DNA of 64,000 nucleotides, taken from the NCBI GenBank assembly GCA_023395515.1, contig JAEWZB010000034.1, positions 1 to 64,000 of the forward strand, given 5' to 3'. The notes beneath the pieces are model-generated. The model worked only from the letters and a program-made list of their open reading frames with translations. It did not search any database and had not been told where the DNA came from. Position 1 is the first letter of the stretch. The number at the start of each line of letters is the position of its first letter. The DNA comes from Bacillota bacterium. GTDB lineage: Bacteria > Bacillota > Syntrophomonadia > Syntrophomonadales > Syntrophomonadaceae. Positions 43,234 through 52,240 of this stretch are shown here, one piece after another. Made by a program: the position numbers and the translations under genes.

Positions 43234-44576
43234 TAAAGATCATCCCTCTTAGCAATTTTTTGAGCTGCGAAGATGAAGTAATCCGTTAAATAATTAAGAT
43301 GCTTATGTCTAATATCATCTTCATCAAAACTAGCCGGTTTAGAGTTCACTTCTAATATCCATAGATTGCCTTCTTTATCAACTCCAATATCTAGGGAAAT
43401 AATTGCTAAATTAATTCCTAAGCCCTCCTCTAGTTTAGGTGGGATAACCGTACAAATAGTTTTTAATTGCTGCTCAATTGAGACTCTAGTGGGTGTCATA
43501 TTACCAAAAGTCTTTTTTAACACCTCCTCAAAAGAAGCTGCGTGGCCTCCGTTAGGTATATGAGTAACAAATCTATTTTTACCTGCCACTCTTGCCCCTA
43601 CGCCGGTCATTATCCATCTGCCAGTACCATCTTTTTGGGCTTGGGTTCTTAAATCAAATACCCGGTCGTTGACGGTGGCTAAATCAATACCTTGTTGTAT
43701 TAAGTAGCGGTTCTCCTTAACCCCTATACGGCTTAACGCCTCGGAAAGAATATAAAAGGAGGAACAGGAACGCCAAGTAAGAGGACTTGCGTCTGCTTTA
43801 GAATATTTGTAAACATTATTAGTGGCAATTATTTTTACAATACCTTGGCCACGGCTGCTACTAATAGGCTTCAAAAAGACTTCGGAATGTTTTTTAAGCA
43901 TATTTCTTAAGTTTTCGCGGTTAAATTTCTTAGTTTCGGGAATAAACTTTCGCCCTTCTGCAAAAGTGTGCAAAACCTCATTTACTTCCCATTTGTTCAA
44001 AAAACGGCTATTAAAGACAAATACATCTGGTTCATTTCCCAGTTTTTCCAAGAGTAATTTCACATGACTCTTAGACTCCAGACTCCGATATTGAATACGA
44101 TTATAAATAATAGTAGGAAAACCATAATTCCCGGCAATCCATTTACCAGTATTACTTAATGAATACCCCTTTACAGTTTTCTTCTTCCAATTAACTCCTT
44201 CGGGATGGAAGATGAAAATAAATAACCCTTTTTGGTATCCGTGCTCAATCATTTCCTTAAGTAACCGGCCTTGCTTACCCTTGGGGATAGCAGAATTATC
44301 TTGACTTTTAGCAGAAATTAGAATTCCTACACTAGGTCCTAATTTTATAACATCCTTTTTGATTAAATAAGGACGATAAGTGTTACTGGGAACCAGGAGT
44401 TTATCGGCTATTTTTGAACTTAAAAAAATATATTCATCAGACTCTTCAGAAGGCGAAACACGTAAGTTTGATACAGTGGTCATACATCCAATTTTTAAAC
44501 CTACTGTATCTGAGTCCAGGGCATTATAGATATTCCTGTTTACTAATACTTCTTTACTGCTACTATTATTGGGCAT
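43233..44576 (-). CDS. YheC/YheD-type ATP-grasp protein, copy 1 (447 aa)
   Basis: ATP-grasp ligase of the YheC/YheD family associated with the endospore coat in Bacillus. N-terminal domain (~1-140) carries KLGPSVGILISAK; the ATP-grasp core has FLKPISSSRGQGIVKI near 245 (nucleotide-binding loop) and SLDIGVDKEGNLWILEVNSKP near 405 with the metal-binding Glu and Asn. Substrate is presumed a peptide or amino acid joined by acyl-phosphate chemistry. AAAGGGG precedes ATG 44576. It is translationally coupled to the amidoligase gene, so the two should act in one pathway. Confidence 0.88.
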   Translation of the reverse strand: MPNNSSSKEVLVNRNIYNALDSDTVGLKIGCMTTVSNLRVSPSEESDEYIFLSSKIADKLLVPSNTYRPYLIKKDVIKLGPSVGILISAKSQDNSAIPKGKQGRLLKEMIEHGYQKGLFIFIFHPEGVNWKKKTVKGYSLSNTGKWIAGNYGFPTIIYNRIQYRSLESKSHVKLLLEKLGNEPDVFVFNSRFLNKWEVNEVLHTFAEGRKFIPETKKFNRENLRNMLKKHSEVFLKPISSSRGQGIVKIIATNNVYKYSKADASPLTWRSCSSFYILSEALSRIGVKENRYLIQQGIDLATVNDRVFDLRTQAQKDGTGRWIMTGVGARVAGKNRFVTHIPNGGHAASFEEVLKKTFGNMTPTRVSIEQQLKTICTVIPPKLEEGLGINLAIISLDIGVDKEGNLWILEVNSKPASFDEDDIRHKHLNYLTDYFIFAAQKIAKRDDL

Positions 44577-44658
44577 TATATGACCCCTTTACATATTCTT
44601 TAATCCATAATATGAGTTTCGTAAATAGACCGTGCCAATAACACATAGAATTGAACAT

Positions 44659-44723
44659 AAAAAAACTTGGTTTGCTCGCTTAGGTTATGACCGAAAGGTA
44701 GACCTAAGAATGCGCACCAAGTT
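44659..44723 (-). terminator. long minus-strand terminator hairpin with symmetric internal loop
   Basis: On the minus strand AACTTGGT pairs with ACCAAGTT (44723-44716 with 44671-44664), a 7/7 internal loop follows, then CTTAGGT/ACCTAAG (44708-44702 with 44685-44679) and a small ACC/GGT hairpin with TTTC loop; the stem leads into a run of seven T residues. It lies between trkH and the YheC/D gene, so it either terminates trkH or is an attenuating leader of YheC/D. Confidence 0.78.
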
Positions 44724-44764
44724 CATATATATCTTTGACTATTTAAAAAGCCTGATATTATTTT

Positions 44765-46189
44765 TCAATCTTTCCAGTAATCGGGCAAAAAGAGTATTAT
44801 CATGGGGTAAATTTCTAATCTTCCCAGCAACATAATTACCGCCAGTACGTATTTCCCTAAATCCGGAATCGAAGTAAAATTACCGGCTGGCCCCACTAAA
44901 CCAAAACCAGGTCCTACATTACCTATACAGGTTACTACGGCAGAGAAGCTAGTGAGCAAATCTAAACCTAATCCCCCCATAATTAGGGTACCTGTAAAAA
45001 TAATCATTATATATAGAAAAAAGAATTGCAGGACGTTAATAATTAAGCCATCACTTAACACCCGATCTCCAAATCGTAAAGATATTAAGGCTTTAGGATG
45101 AATCATTTGCTTTAACTCGATTTTGGCTCTTTGCAGCATTATTAAATAACGGCCTACCTTTATATTACCGGAAGTGGAACCGGCACAAGCCCCGACAAAC
45201 ATTAAAGAAAATAAGATTATTATATTAAGGCCGGACCAAGACTCATAATCAGCAGTTATATATCCGGTAGTAGTTATAATCGAGACCACCTGAAATAGGC
45301 TGGTTCTAAAATTTTCCCCTACTCCATAAACTGCGGCCAGACCAATGGTGCTTAATAAGGTGGCTGCTAAAACAATAACTGCATAAAGCCTAAATTCTTT
45401 ATTTTGTATATAGCCTTTTAGGGAACGTTTAGTAAAAGCAAAATAGTGCAGGGTAAAATTCGTTCCGCCAATAAACATAAATATTATAATAATCCATTGT
45501 ATAGTGGGGCTATAGTATCCGATACTATTATTTTTAGTAGAAAATCCCCCCGTAGCCATGGTGGTAAAGGTATGACATAAAGCATCAAATATATTCATAC
45601 CGAAAATCCATAATAAAAAAAACAGGACTACACTAATAATTACATAGGTAATCCATAAAAACTTGGCAGTTTCTCTAATCCGGGGGCTAATTTTATTGGC
45701 AACCGGGCCGGGAAGTTCAGCCCTGAAAATTTGATTGGCTCTAGCTCCCATTCCTACAATAATGGCTATAAATAAAACCATTATGCCCATCCCCCCCAGC
45801 CATTGGGTAAGGCTGCGCCAGAATAAAATGCTTTTGGGCAGTATTTCTACATCAGTAAATATACTGGCTCCGGTAGTAGAAAAACCTGATACCGTCTCAA
45901 ATATAGCATCAGCATAGGAAAAAACATGGCCACTAACTACATAAGGCAAAGAGCCGAAAACCGAGGCTACTATCCAACCTAGGCTGACTATAGCAAAGCC
46001 TTCCCGGTAATTTAGAGTTTGATTCTGTTTAAAAGTCTTACTTAAGATTCCTCCGGCAATAATAGTGAAGAGGGCAACTAATAATAACTTCCCTACAATA
46101 TCTTCACCATATAAAAATGAACAAATAACCGCTAAGAGCATAGCTATGCCAATAATGACAATTATCTTACCCATATAGCTTAAAATCAT
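44765..46189 (-). CDS. trkH: TrkH potassium uptake subunit (474 aa)
   Basis: Channel-like K+ transporter with repeated selectivity-loop segments, for example VSGFSTTGASIF near residue 105, ATGGFSTKN near 210, ITTTGYITADY near 305 and CIGNVGPGFGL near 435, each after a hydrophobic pair. It works with the TrkA protein encoded directly upstream. ATG 46189 is preferred: TAAGG lies eight bases before it, and the in-frame GTG at 46204 overlaps trkA. The trkA stop (46198) is 9 bases from the start. Located in the membrane; controls K+ and turgor. Confidence 0.92.
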   Translation of the reverse strand: MILSYMGKIIVIIGIAMLLAVICSFLYGEDIVGKLLLVALFTIIAGGILSKTFKQNQTLNYREGFAIVSLGWIVASVFGSLPYVVSGHVFSYADAIFETVSGFSTTGASIFTDVEILPKSILFWRSLTQWLGGMGIMVLFIAIIVGMGARANQIFRAELPGPVANKISPRIRETAKFLWITYVIISVVLFFLLWIFGMNIFDALCHTFTTMATGGFSTKNNSIGYYSPTIQWIIIIFMFIGGTNFTLHYFAFTKRSLKGYIQNKEFRLYAVIVLAATLLSTIGLAAVYGVGENFRTSLFQVVSIITTTGYITADYESWSGLNIIILFSLMFVGACAGSTSGNIKVGRYLIMLQRAKIELKQMIHPKALISLRFGDRVLSDGLIINVLQFFFLYIMIIFTGTLIMGGLGLDLLTSFSAVVTCIGNVGPGFGLVGPAGNFTSIPDLGKYVLAVIMLLGRLEIYPMIILFLPDYWKD

Positions 46190-46197
46190 TTTTGGCC

Positions 46198-47556
46198 TTA
46201 CCACAAACGTTTACCTCCGTTGATAAACAGTTTTTCGACCTTATGAATACTTTTAGGCAAGCTAAAAACCATTAAATGGTCAAAGGGTTTTATAACACTA
46301 TCACCACTGGGAATAATAACTTCATTTCCTCTAACAATAGCTCCTATAACTGATCCGGAGGGGAATTTAATTTTACGTAATTCTTTTCCGGCCGCAATAG
46401 AACCTGGTTGAGCATATAGCTCCAACATTTCGGCTCTATCCTCACCTAAAACTGTAACCGATACAATATCTCCCCGTCTGATATACTTGAGTATAGCTCC
46501 AGCCGTTATAATGCGGGGACTTAAAACGATATCTATGCCAATTTCCTCCATGAGAGGCATAATATCAGTACGTTTTACTTTAGAAATAGTTTTTTTAACC
46601 CCTAAGTTCTTAGCAATAAGAGAAGATAATAAATTAATTTTATCATCATTAGTTACCGCCACAAATAATTCCGACTGTCCTACATTCTCGGTCTGTAGTA
46701 ATTCCAGATCACTTCCGTCCCCATTAATAACCAGAGAACTTTTCAGGCGGGCTGATGCTTCTCTAGCTCTTTTTTCGTCTCTCTCAATAATTTTTATGCT
46801 AATGGGTAAACGCTCTTTTTCAATAATCTCGGCTAAATAACAACCGGTTCTCCCCGCTCCTAATATAGTTAAATTTTCTACCTTTTTTCTTTGAATACCA
46901 AATAACCGCAATACTTCCTGCATTTCATCGGTATTAGCAATAACATATATACGATCACCAGGATAGATGGCATCTTCACCGCTGGGAACAATCATTTTAT
47001 GCTTACGTACGATAGATACAATAACATATTTAGAGGTGTCTAAATCTTTTAGCTGCAGCCCTGCTATGGGTGAATCATTCTTTACTAAAAAGGCAATTAA
47101 CTGAACTCTGCCCTGAGCATAATAATCACACTCTAAAGCTTCAGGATTTTTTACGATTTTGGCAATTTCCTGAGCGGTAACCCTTTCCGGATTTATTATT
47201 AAATCTATACCTAATAAAGCTTCCGGTGAAAAATATGGTGTTTCTACATAATCAGTATTCCTAACCCTGGCTACAGTAGTTTTGACCCCATACTGTTTTG
47301 CCAGTAAACAGGCTATCATATTCAGTTCATCGATTTGGGTTACGGCTACTACCATATCGGCCGATTTAACTCCGGCTGCCTCTAGAACTTTCCACGATGC
47401 ACCACTTCCCTGTATCACTTGTACATCTAATATTTCATCAATTAATAGGGATCGTTCTTCGACTTCCTCTACTACTACCACATCATGATCTTCCGTGGAA
47501 AGTAATTGAGCAATACTAAAGCCTACTTTACCTGCACCAATAATGATCGATTTCAT
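46198..47556 (-). CDS. trkA: TrkA potassium-channel regulatory subunit (452 aa)
   Basis: Two RCK repeats, each an NAD-binding TrkA-N (GAGKVGFSIAQ near residue 8 and LGAGRTGCYLAEI near 235) followed by a TrkA-C domain (~145-220 and ~370-450). These bind NAD(H) or nucleotides and gate TrkH. AAGGTGGGAAGG precedes ATG 47556, 11 bases after the ychF stop. With trkH it forms the uptake system; a c-di-AMP riboswitch, often found before such genes, is not seen here. Confidence 0.94.
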   Translation of the reverse strand: MKSIIIGAGKVGFSIAQLLSTEDHDVVVVEEVEERSLLIDEILDVQVIQGSGASWKVLEAAGVKSADMVVAVTQIDELNMIACLLAKQYGVKTTVARVRNTDYVETPYFSPEALLGIDLIINPERVTAQEIAKIVKNPEALECDYYAQGRVQLIAFLVKNDSPIAGLQLKDLDTSKYVIVSIVRKHKMIVPSGEDAIYPGDRIYVIANTDEMQEVLRLFGIQRKKVENLTILGAGRTGCYLAEIIEKERLPISIKIIERDEKRAREASARLKSSLVINGDGSDLELLQTENVGQSELFVAVTNDDKINLLSSLIAKNLGVKKTISKVKRTDIMPLMEEIGIDIVLSPRIITAGAILKYIRRGDIVSVTVLGEDRAEMLELYAQPGSIAAGKELRKIKFPSGSVIGAIVRGNEVIIPSGDSVIKPFDHLMVFSLPKSIHKVEKLFINGGKRLW

Positions 47557-47567
47557 TTCCTTCCCAC

Positions 47568-48620
47568 CTATACATTAAATCTGAAATGAACTATATCCCC
47601 GTCTTTGACAATGTATTCTTTGCCCTCCAGCCTAAATAATCCCTTTTCTTTAACCGCCTGCATACTTCCCAGTTCCAGCAAATCATTATAATCTACCACT
47701 TCAGCTCTGATAAATCCTCTTTCTATATCGGAGTGAATTTTACCTGCAGCTTTTCTGGCACTGCTGCCCTCATTTACAGTCCAGGCTTTAACTTCATCTT
47801 CCCCCACTGTAAAAAAAGATATTAAACCTAAACTTTTATACATGCTCCGTGATATCTGAACAATTCCGGTCTCTTCTATACCTAAATCATCCATGAATAT
47901 CATTCTTTCCTCCCTATCTAACTGTACAATTTCCTTCTCAATAGCTGCTGATACTTCAATAACTTGTAAGCCGCTTTCTTGAGCTAAGGCCATAATTGAC
48001 GCCCGGTCGGGGTAATCAATAGATGCTAAATCAGTTTCAGCAATATTAATACAGATTAAAAGCGGTTTACTAGTTAAAAACTGATAAGTGCTCATAATTT
48101 CCATTTCTTCTCCGCTTAATTCCACCGAAGATAAAGGCAGTTCGTTTTCTAAGGCGGTTTGCAGTCTTTCCAGCAAATTAAGTTCAGTCAGCATTTGATT
48201 TTTCTTTTTATTTTCGTTAATTCGGGTAATTCTTTTTTCAATTAAGGCCAAATCAGCTAATAACAACTCATAATTAATAGTTTCTATATCTTTTAAAGGT
48301 TGTACCGAACCGGCCATATCATTTTCAAATGCCCTTACTACATGCAAAAGAGCATCAGCTTTACGGATAGCATCCAGAAAAATATTAGCACTTTTATCCG
48401 CACCAGGTATAAGTCCTGGAATATCAACTACTTCTAACTGGGCATAAGTAGTTTTTTTGGGATTAAACATTTTAGATAAATAATCAATTCTATAGTCGGG
48501 TATTTTAGCCATGGCTATGTTAGCCTTACTAGTATTGGCTGATTTATTTTCATGTTCGGTTAACAGTTCAAATATAGTAGTCTTACCTACCATGGGCAAA
48601 CCTATAATACCTAATTGCAT
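47568..48620 (-). CDS. ychF: YchF-type Obg-family ATPase/GTPase (350 aa)
   Basis: G1 loop GLPMVGKTT near residue 6, G3 DIPGLIPGA near 72, and in place of GTP-specific NKxD the ATP-type NxxE (CINIAETDL near 193) as in YchF/OLA1. A C-terminal TGS-like/DUF933 domain is at ~270-350 (GKIHSDIERGFIRAEVVDY). The G1 loop differs from the common NVGKS. YchF binds ribosomes and responds to oxidative stress in other bacteria. AAAGGG upstream of ATG 48620. It leads the trkA-trkH transcript. Confidence 0.85.
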   Translation of the reverse strand: MQLGIIGLPMVGKTTIFELLTEHENKSANTSKANIAMAKIPDYRIDYLSKMFNPKKTTYAQLEVVDIPGLIPGADKSANIFLDAIRKADALLHVVRAFENDMAGSVQPLKDIETINYELLLADLALIEKRITRINENKKKNQMLTELNLLERLQTALENELPLSSVELSGEEMEIMSTYQFLTSKPLLICINIAETDLASIDYPDRASIMALAQESGLQVIEVSAAIEKEIVQLDREERMIFMDDLGIEETGIVQISRSMYKSLGLISFFTVGEDEVKAWTVNEGSSARKAAGKIHSDIERGFIRAEVVDYNDLLELGSMQAVKEKGLFRLEGKEYIVKDGDIVHFRFNV

Positions 48621-48770
48621 CTAATCGACCCTTTCTAATAAAAATCCAAACTTAATTATATCTATAGTAAGATAAAAATTCCACTAAACCAAATTAATCA
48701 GCATATTGAATACATAATATTTATTATGTAAACTAATCGTTATTTCTTTATTATATTATTAGGGAAAAAT

Positions 48771-48798
48771 TTAAGGCTTACTCTCGGGTAAGCCTTAA
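48771..48798 (-). terminator. minus-strand terminator below the PH-domain gene
   Basis: TTAAGGCTTAC (48771-48781) and GTAAGCCTTAA (48788-48798) are perfect complements, 6-base loop; on the minus strand ATTTTTC follows. Confidence 0.85.
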
Positions 48799-48869
48799 TC
48801 AACATTACTGCATAAAACTTAATTAAATTTATTCATATAAACAAGTGCTGCTACTTGCTAAGCACCAAT

Positions 48870-49703
48870 CTAAAGACTTATTTCGGAAAGGGATAAAATA
48901 AAGAAGGTTCCGGTAACAGCTATACCCAAGGTTAATAAAATGTAGCCCCCCGAGTCACTGAACTGAAATAGTCGGGCCGCATTAGATATATTAAAGAAAA
49001 ATAAACCTACGGCTAATACCAGCAGAAGTATTATAAACCTTGGGGCTCCCGAGCCGGGAAAGAAAATAGCCAGGTATAAAGCAAACGCCAGGATAAAGAT
49101 TATATTCAATATAAACAAAAGCTTATAAAAGCTATCTTCCATAAGGCTTTTTCCTTTTACTTCTTCGGGAATCTTATTCATATCGGTTTTTTCTGCTTCA
49201 GTACCACTTTTTTCGGCTATTAGCTGGTGTAAGTTAGCATCTTCCGGAGTTAAGCCAAAATAACCTTTGTCAGTTTTAAGATAAACAAAACCTTCCGCAG
49301 TATTGGTTCCATACATTTTCACGGTACCCAGGCCTTTAGCCGAATATAATCCTACAATATAACCGGGCCAGCTTACTCCGAAAATAGAGAATAGGTTGCT
49401 GGCGCCCTGCACATCAACTACCCCTTGAACACTTTCCCAAGCAATATTAACCGTATGAAAACCCCACTTTATTTTTATTCCTGTATCGTCAATTATGTAA
49501 TAGGTGTTAAAAGCTCCGATTAAAAGTAAAACGAAAATGCCTAAAAATAAATAAATGGGTATTTCTATTAACAGCTTTAATATTCGGTCACCATCAGCTA
49601 AAGCATAATTAACCCCCCAAATACAAAAAGCAAAGGTGAGCAAGCCGAAAATTAATCCCAACCACGCTCCGTTAGTTTTCTTAGTCTTTACTTTCATTAC
49701 CAT
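48870..49703 (-). CDS. membrane protein with bacterial PH-like domain (277 aa)
   Basis: Two helices at ~13-33 and ~40-62, then a beta-rich segment (~65-165) beginning YYIIDDTGIKIKWG that has the look of a bacterial PH domain, a short charged linker, and three more helices from ~195. No catalytic motif. It is the last gene of the pfkA-EBP-hbd-PH group, 30 bases after hbd, and is closed by a terminator at 48771. Function unknown; MVMK gives two possible starts. Confidence 0.7.
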   Translation of the reverse strand: MVMKVKTKKTNGAWLGLIFGLLTFAFCIWGVNYALADGDRILKLLIEIPIYLFLGIFVLLLIGAFNTYYIIDDTGIKIKWGFHTVNIAWESVQGVVDVQGASNLFSIFGVSWPGYIVGLYSAKGLGTVKMYGTNTAEGFVYLKTDKGYFGLTPEDANLHQLIAEKSGTEAEKTDMNKIPEEVKGKSLMEDSFYKLLFILNIIFILAFALYLAIFFPGSGAPRFIILLLVLAVGLFFFNISNAARLFQFSDSGGYILLTLGIAVTGTFFILSLSEISL

Positions 49704-49733
49704 ACCATCCCCCCATAAACATAATACTTTTAA

Positions 49734-50579
49734 CTAATACTTATAGAACCCTTGTCCGCTTTTTTTGCCTAAATACCCTGCCCTTATCATAGTCGCTAAA
49801 TGTGGATGAGGTCTGTATTTGGTATCCCTGAACTCACCGTAAAAGGCCAGTAAAATAGAATACAGGGTATCAAGTCCAATTTTGTCAGCTAAGGCTAAAG
49901 GCCCTACCGGCATCCCGGCTCCTAATTTCATAGCTGCATCGATGGCATCAGCATCAGCTAATCCATCCGCATAAAGAAAGATAGCTTCATTAATATATAA
50001 GGTTAAAATGCGGTTTACTACGTATCCGGGTCGTTCCTTTTCTACCATAATGAATTCTTTGCCAATTTTATTTAGGAATTCTTGAGTATATGCTACGGTT
50101 TGGTTAGAGGTTTGAATTCCTTTTACTATTTCAACTAATTTCATTATGGGTACCGGATTAAAGAAGTGCATCCCAATAACTCTTTCCGGATTCCTGCAAA
50201 CTGATGCTATTTCAGTAATAGACAAGGAAGAGGTATTAGTAGCTAGAATTACCGAATCTTTACATAGATTATCCAGTTCGCTGAAAAGCTGTTTCTTAAT
50301 AGCCATGTTCTCAACAACGGCTTCAATTACTAAATCAGCTTCTTTAAGGGCGGATAAATCTGTAGTACCTTGTATACGGCTTAATACTTCTTCTTTTTCA
50401 TTTGAAGTAATCATATCTTTTTTGATTAGTTTGTCAAGATTTTTATTAATAGTATTAATGCCATCATTAACTAAGGTCATCTGCAGATCTCTTAATATTA
50501 CGGTATAACCACCTTGGGAGGCTACTTGCGCTATACCTGCCCCCATTATACCAGCACCTAAAACGGCTATAGTCTTCAT
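49734..50579 (-). CDS. hbd: 3-hydroxybutyryl-CoA dehydrogenase (281 aa)
   Basis: NAD(P)-dependent oxidation of (S)-3-hydroxybutyryl-CoA or reduction of acetoacetyl-CoA in butyrate metabolism. Rossmann motif GAGIMGAGIAQV at residue 7, catalytic His in GMHFFNPVPIMKLVE near 138, and the C-terminal domain block GMPVGPLALADKIGLDT near 225. Length 281 fits clostridial Hbd. GAGGGGG precedes ATG 50579. It follows a CBS-PAS-AAA-Fis activator (20 bases), which suggests co-regulation with it. Confidence 0.93.
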   Translation of the reverse strand: MKTIAVLGAGIMGAGIAQVASQGGYTVILRDLQMTLVNDGINTINKNLDKLIKKDMITSNEKEEVLSRIQGTTDLSALKEADLVIEAVVENMAIKKQLFSELDNLCKDSVILATNTSSLSITEIASVCRNPERVIGMHFFNPVPIMKLVEIVKGIQTSNQTVAYTQEFLNKIGKEFIMVEKERPGYVVNRILTLYINEAIFLYADGLADADAIDAAMKLGAGMPVGPLALADKIGLDTLYSILLAFYGEFRDTKYRPHPHLATMIRAGYLGKKSGQGFYKY

Positions 50580-50599
50580 TTATCCAGTTCCCCCTCAAG

Positions 50600-52222
50600 T
50601 TACGATATACTGTATTTATCTAATTTTTTATATAAAAGTGATCTATGTATATTAAGCAGCCTGGCTGCTTCATTTCTATTGCCCTCGGTTGCTTCCAAGG
50701 CTTTAATAATAGCATTTTTCTCGGCCATACCCACAATTTCTTTTAAGTTTAAAACACTATTATTAGGCTCTTGCAGCTTGGTTAAAGTAATTTTATTTAC
50801 CATGGAGACTAAATGTTCAGGATATATAACCCCAGTTTCACAAGCAAAGTTGATAGCTCTTTCTAAGATATTCTCTAATTCCCTAACATTTCCTGGGAAA
50901 TCATGGCTGCGTAAAATATTTCTTGATTCCTCACTTATACTAACACTATAAACATTTAAACGCTCACAAATTTTCTCAATTAAGTAATCAATTAAATAAT
51001 CGATATCTTCACATCTTTCCCTTAGCGGGGGGGTCTCTATTTCCACTACATTTAAGCGGTAAAACAAATCTTTTCTGAAATTACCGTTTTTTATCAAGCT
51101 GGCTAAATCCCGGTTAGTTGCGGCAATAACCCGAACATCTACATTAATAGTTTTGATGCCTCCCAGCCTTTCAATTTCAAATTCTTGCAGTACCCTTAAC
51201 ACTTTAGCTTGGGCGGTAACCGGTAAATCACCTATTTCATCTAAGAAAATAGTCCCTCCATTGGCTAGTTCAAATTTTCCGGGTTTTCCGCCTTTAAGGG
51301 CACCGGTAAAAGCCCCTTCACAATAGCCAAATAATTCCGATTCTATAAGTTGTTCGGGAATGGCCGCGCAATTTACCCTTATAAAAGGTTGATTGCAGCG
51401 GGGGCTGGCATTATGTATAGCATGGGCCAGAAGTTCTTTGCCAGTTCCGCTTTCCCCCTTGATTAATACCGTAGATGAAGTTTTGGCAGCTTGAGAAGCC
51501 ACGCTTCTAATCTTTTTCATTTGATTGGACATGCCAATAATATTATCAAAGGTATATTTTCCCTGGCGTAAGGTTTCGATAGTAGATTGATAATATTCGA
51601 TACGTTTTTGCGCTATACTAAGTTGCCTGGATAATTCCCCCGCCTTTTTAGCATCTTGTAAAATATCCAGGGCTAAATTTTCCATAATGGGGATAGTTTC
51701 CACTATATGTTTATTGACTGCTGAGCCTATTCTTTCCCCTAAAATATCCCGGGCCGTCTGACTTATAGTTCTAATATATCCTTTAGAATCAATGCCAATA
51801 AAAGCATTATCAGAATAATCTAAGTTTTGGCCGCCAAAAACTTTATAAAATTCCTGGGATCCTAATTGCAGTATATCTGAGGCTAATAATACTCCTTGCA
51901 GTTCATTTTCTTCATTTATTACGGGAAAATAAGAATAATTCGTATCCACAAAGACTTTTATAGCATCATTAAATTTATCATTAGGATTAAGGGTTATTAC
52001 TGATGGTTGCATCAATTTACTTAAAGGTGTAGATAATTTGCACTGATTCAAAAATGCTTTAATTAGGTGAGGCCGGGTAAAAATCCCCTGTAAGCGATTA
52101 TGGTCATCAACTACCGGGGCCCCATAGGACTTATGAGCTTCCATAAGTAAACCGGCCTTTTCCACCGTATCATCCAAGTTAAAGGTTAAAATATCTTGGC
52201 GCATAATTTCTTTTACCAGCAT
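50600..52222 (-). CDS. sigma-54 enhancer-binding activator, CBS-CBS-PAS-AAA-Fis (540 aa)
   Basis: Two CBS repeats at about residues 5-60 and 70-125 (adenine-nucleotide sensing), PAS at ~130-190, AAA+ at ~230-460 with Walker A GESGTGKE, GAFTGA intact and TIFLDEIGDL, then a Fis helix-turn-helix (GNRNEAARLLNIHRSLLYKK). Such activators can read the ATP/AMP state. It sits between pfkA and hbd in one direction, so it may tie sigma-54 transcription of fermentation genes to energy charge; its target promoter is not visible in this window. Confidence 0.92.
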   Translation of the reverse strand: MLVKEIMRQDILTFNLDDTVEKAGLLMEAHKSYGAPVVDDHNRLQGIFTRPHLIKAFLNQCKLSTPLSKLMQPSVITLNPNDKFNDAIKVFVDTNYSYFPVINEENELQGVLLASDILQLGSQEFYKVFGGQNLDYSDNAFIGIDSKGYIRTISQTARDILGERIGSAVNKHIVETIPIMENLALDILQDAKKAGELSRQLSIAQKRIEYYQSTIETLRQGKYTFDNIIGMSNQMKKIRSVASQAAKTSSTVLIKGESGTGKELLAHAIHNASPRCNQPFIRVNCAAIPEQLIESELFGYCEGAFTGALKGGKPGKFELANGGTIFLDEIGDLPVTAQAKVLRVLQEFEIERLGGIKTINVDVRVIAATNRDLASLIKNGNFRKDLFYRLNVVEIETPPLRERCEDIDYLIDYLIEKICERLNVYSVSISEESRNILRSHDFPGNVRELENILERAINFACETGVIYPEHLVSMVNKITLTKLQEPNNSVLNLKEIVGMAEKNAIIKALEATEGNRNEAARLLNIHRSLLYKKLDKYSIS

Positions 52223-52240
52223 AAAATTACCTCTCTACTC

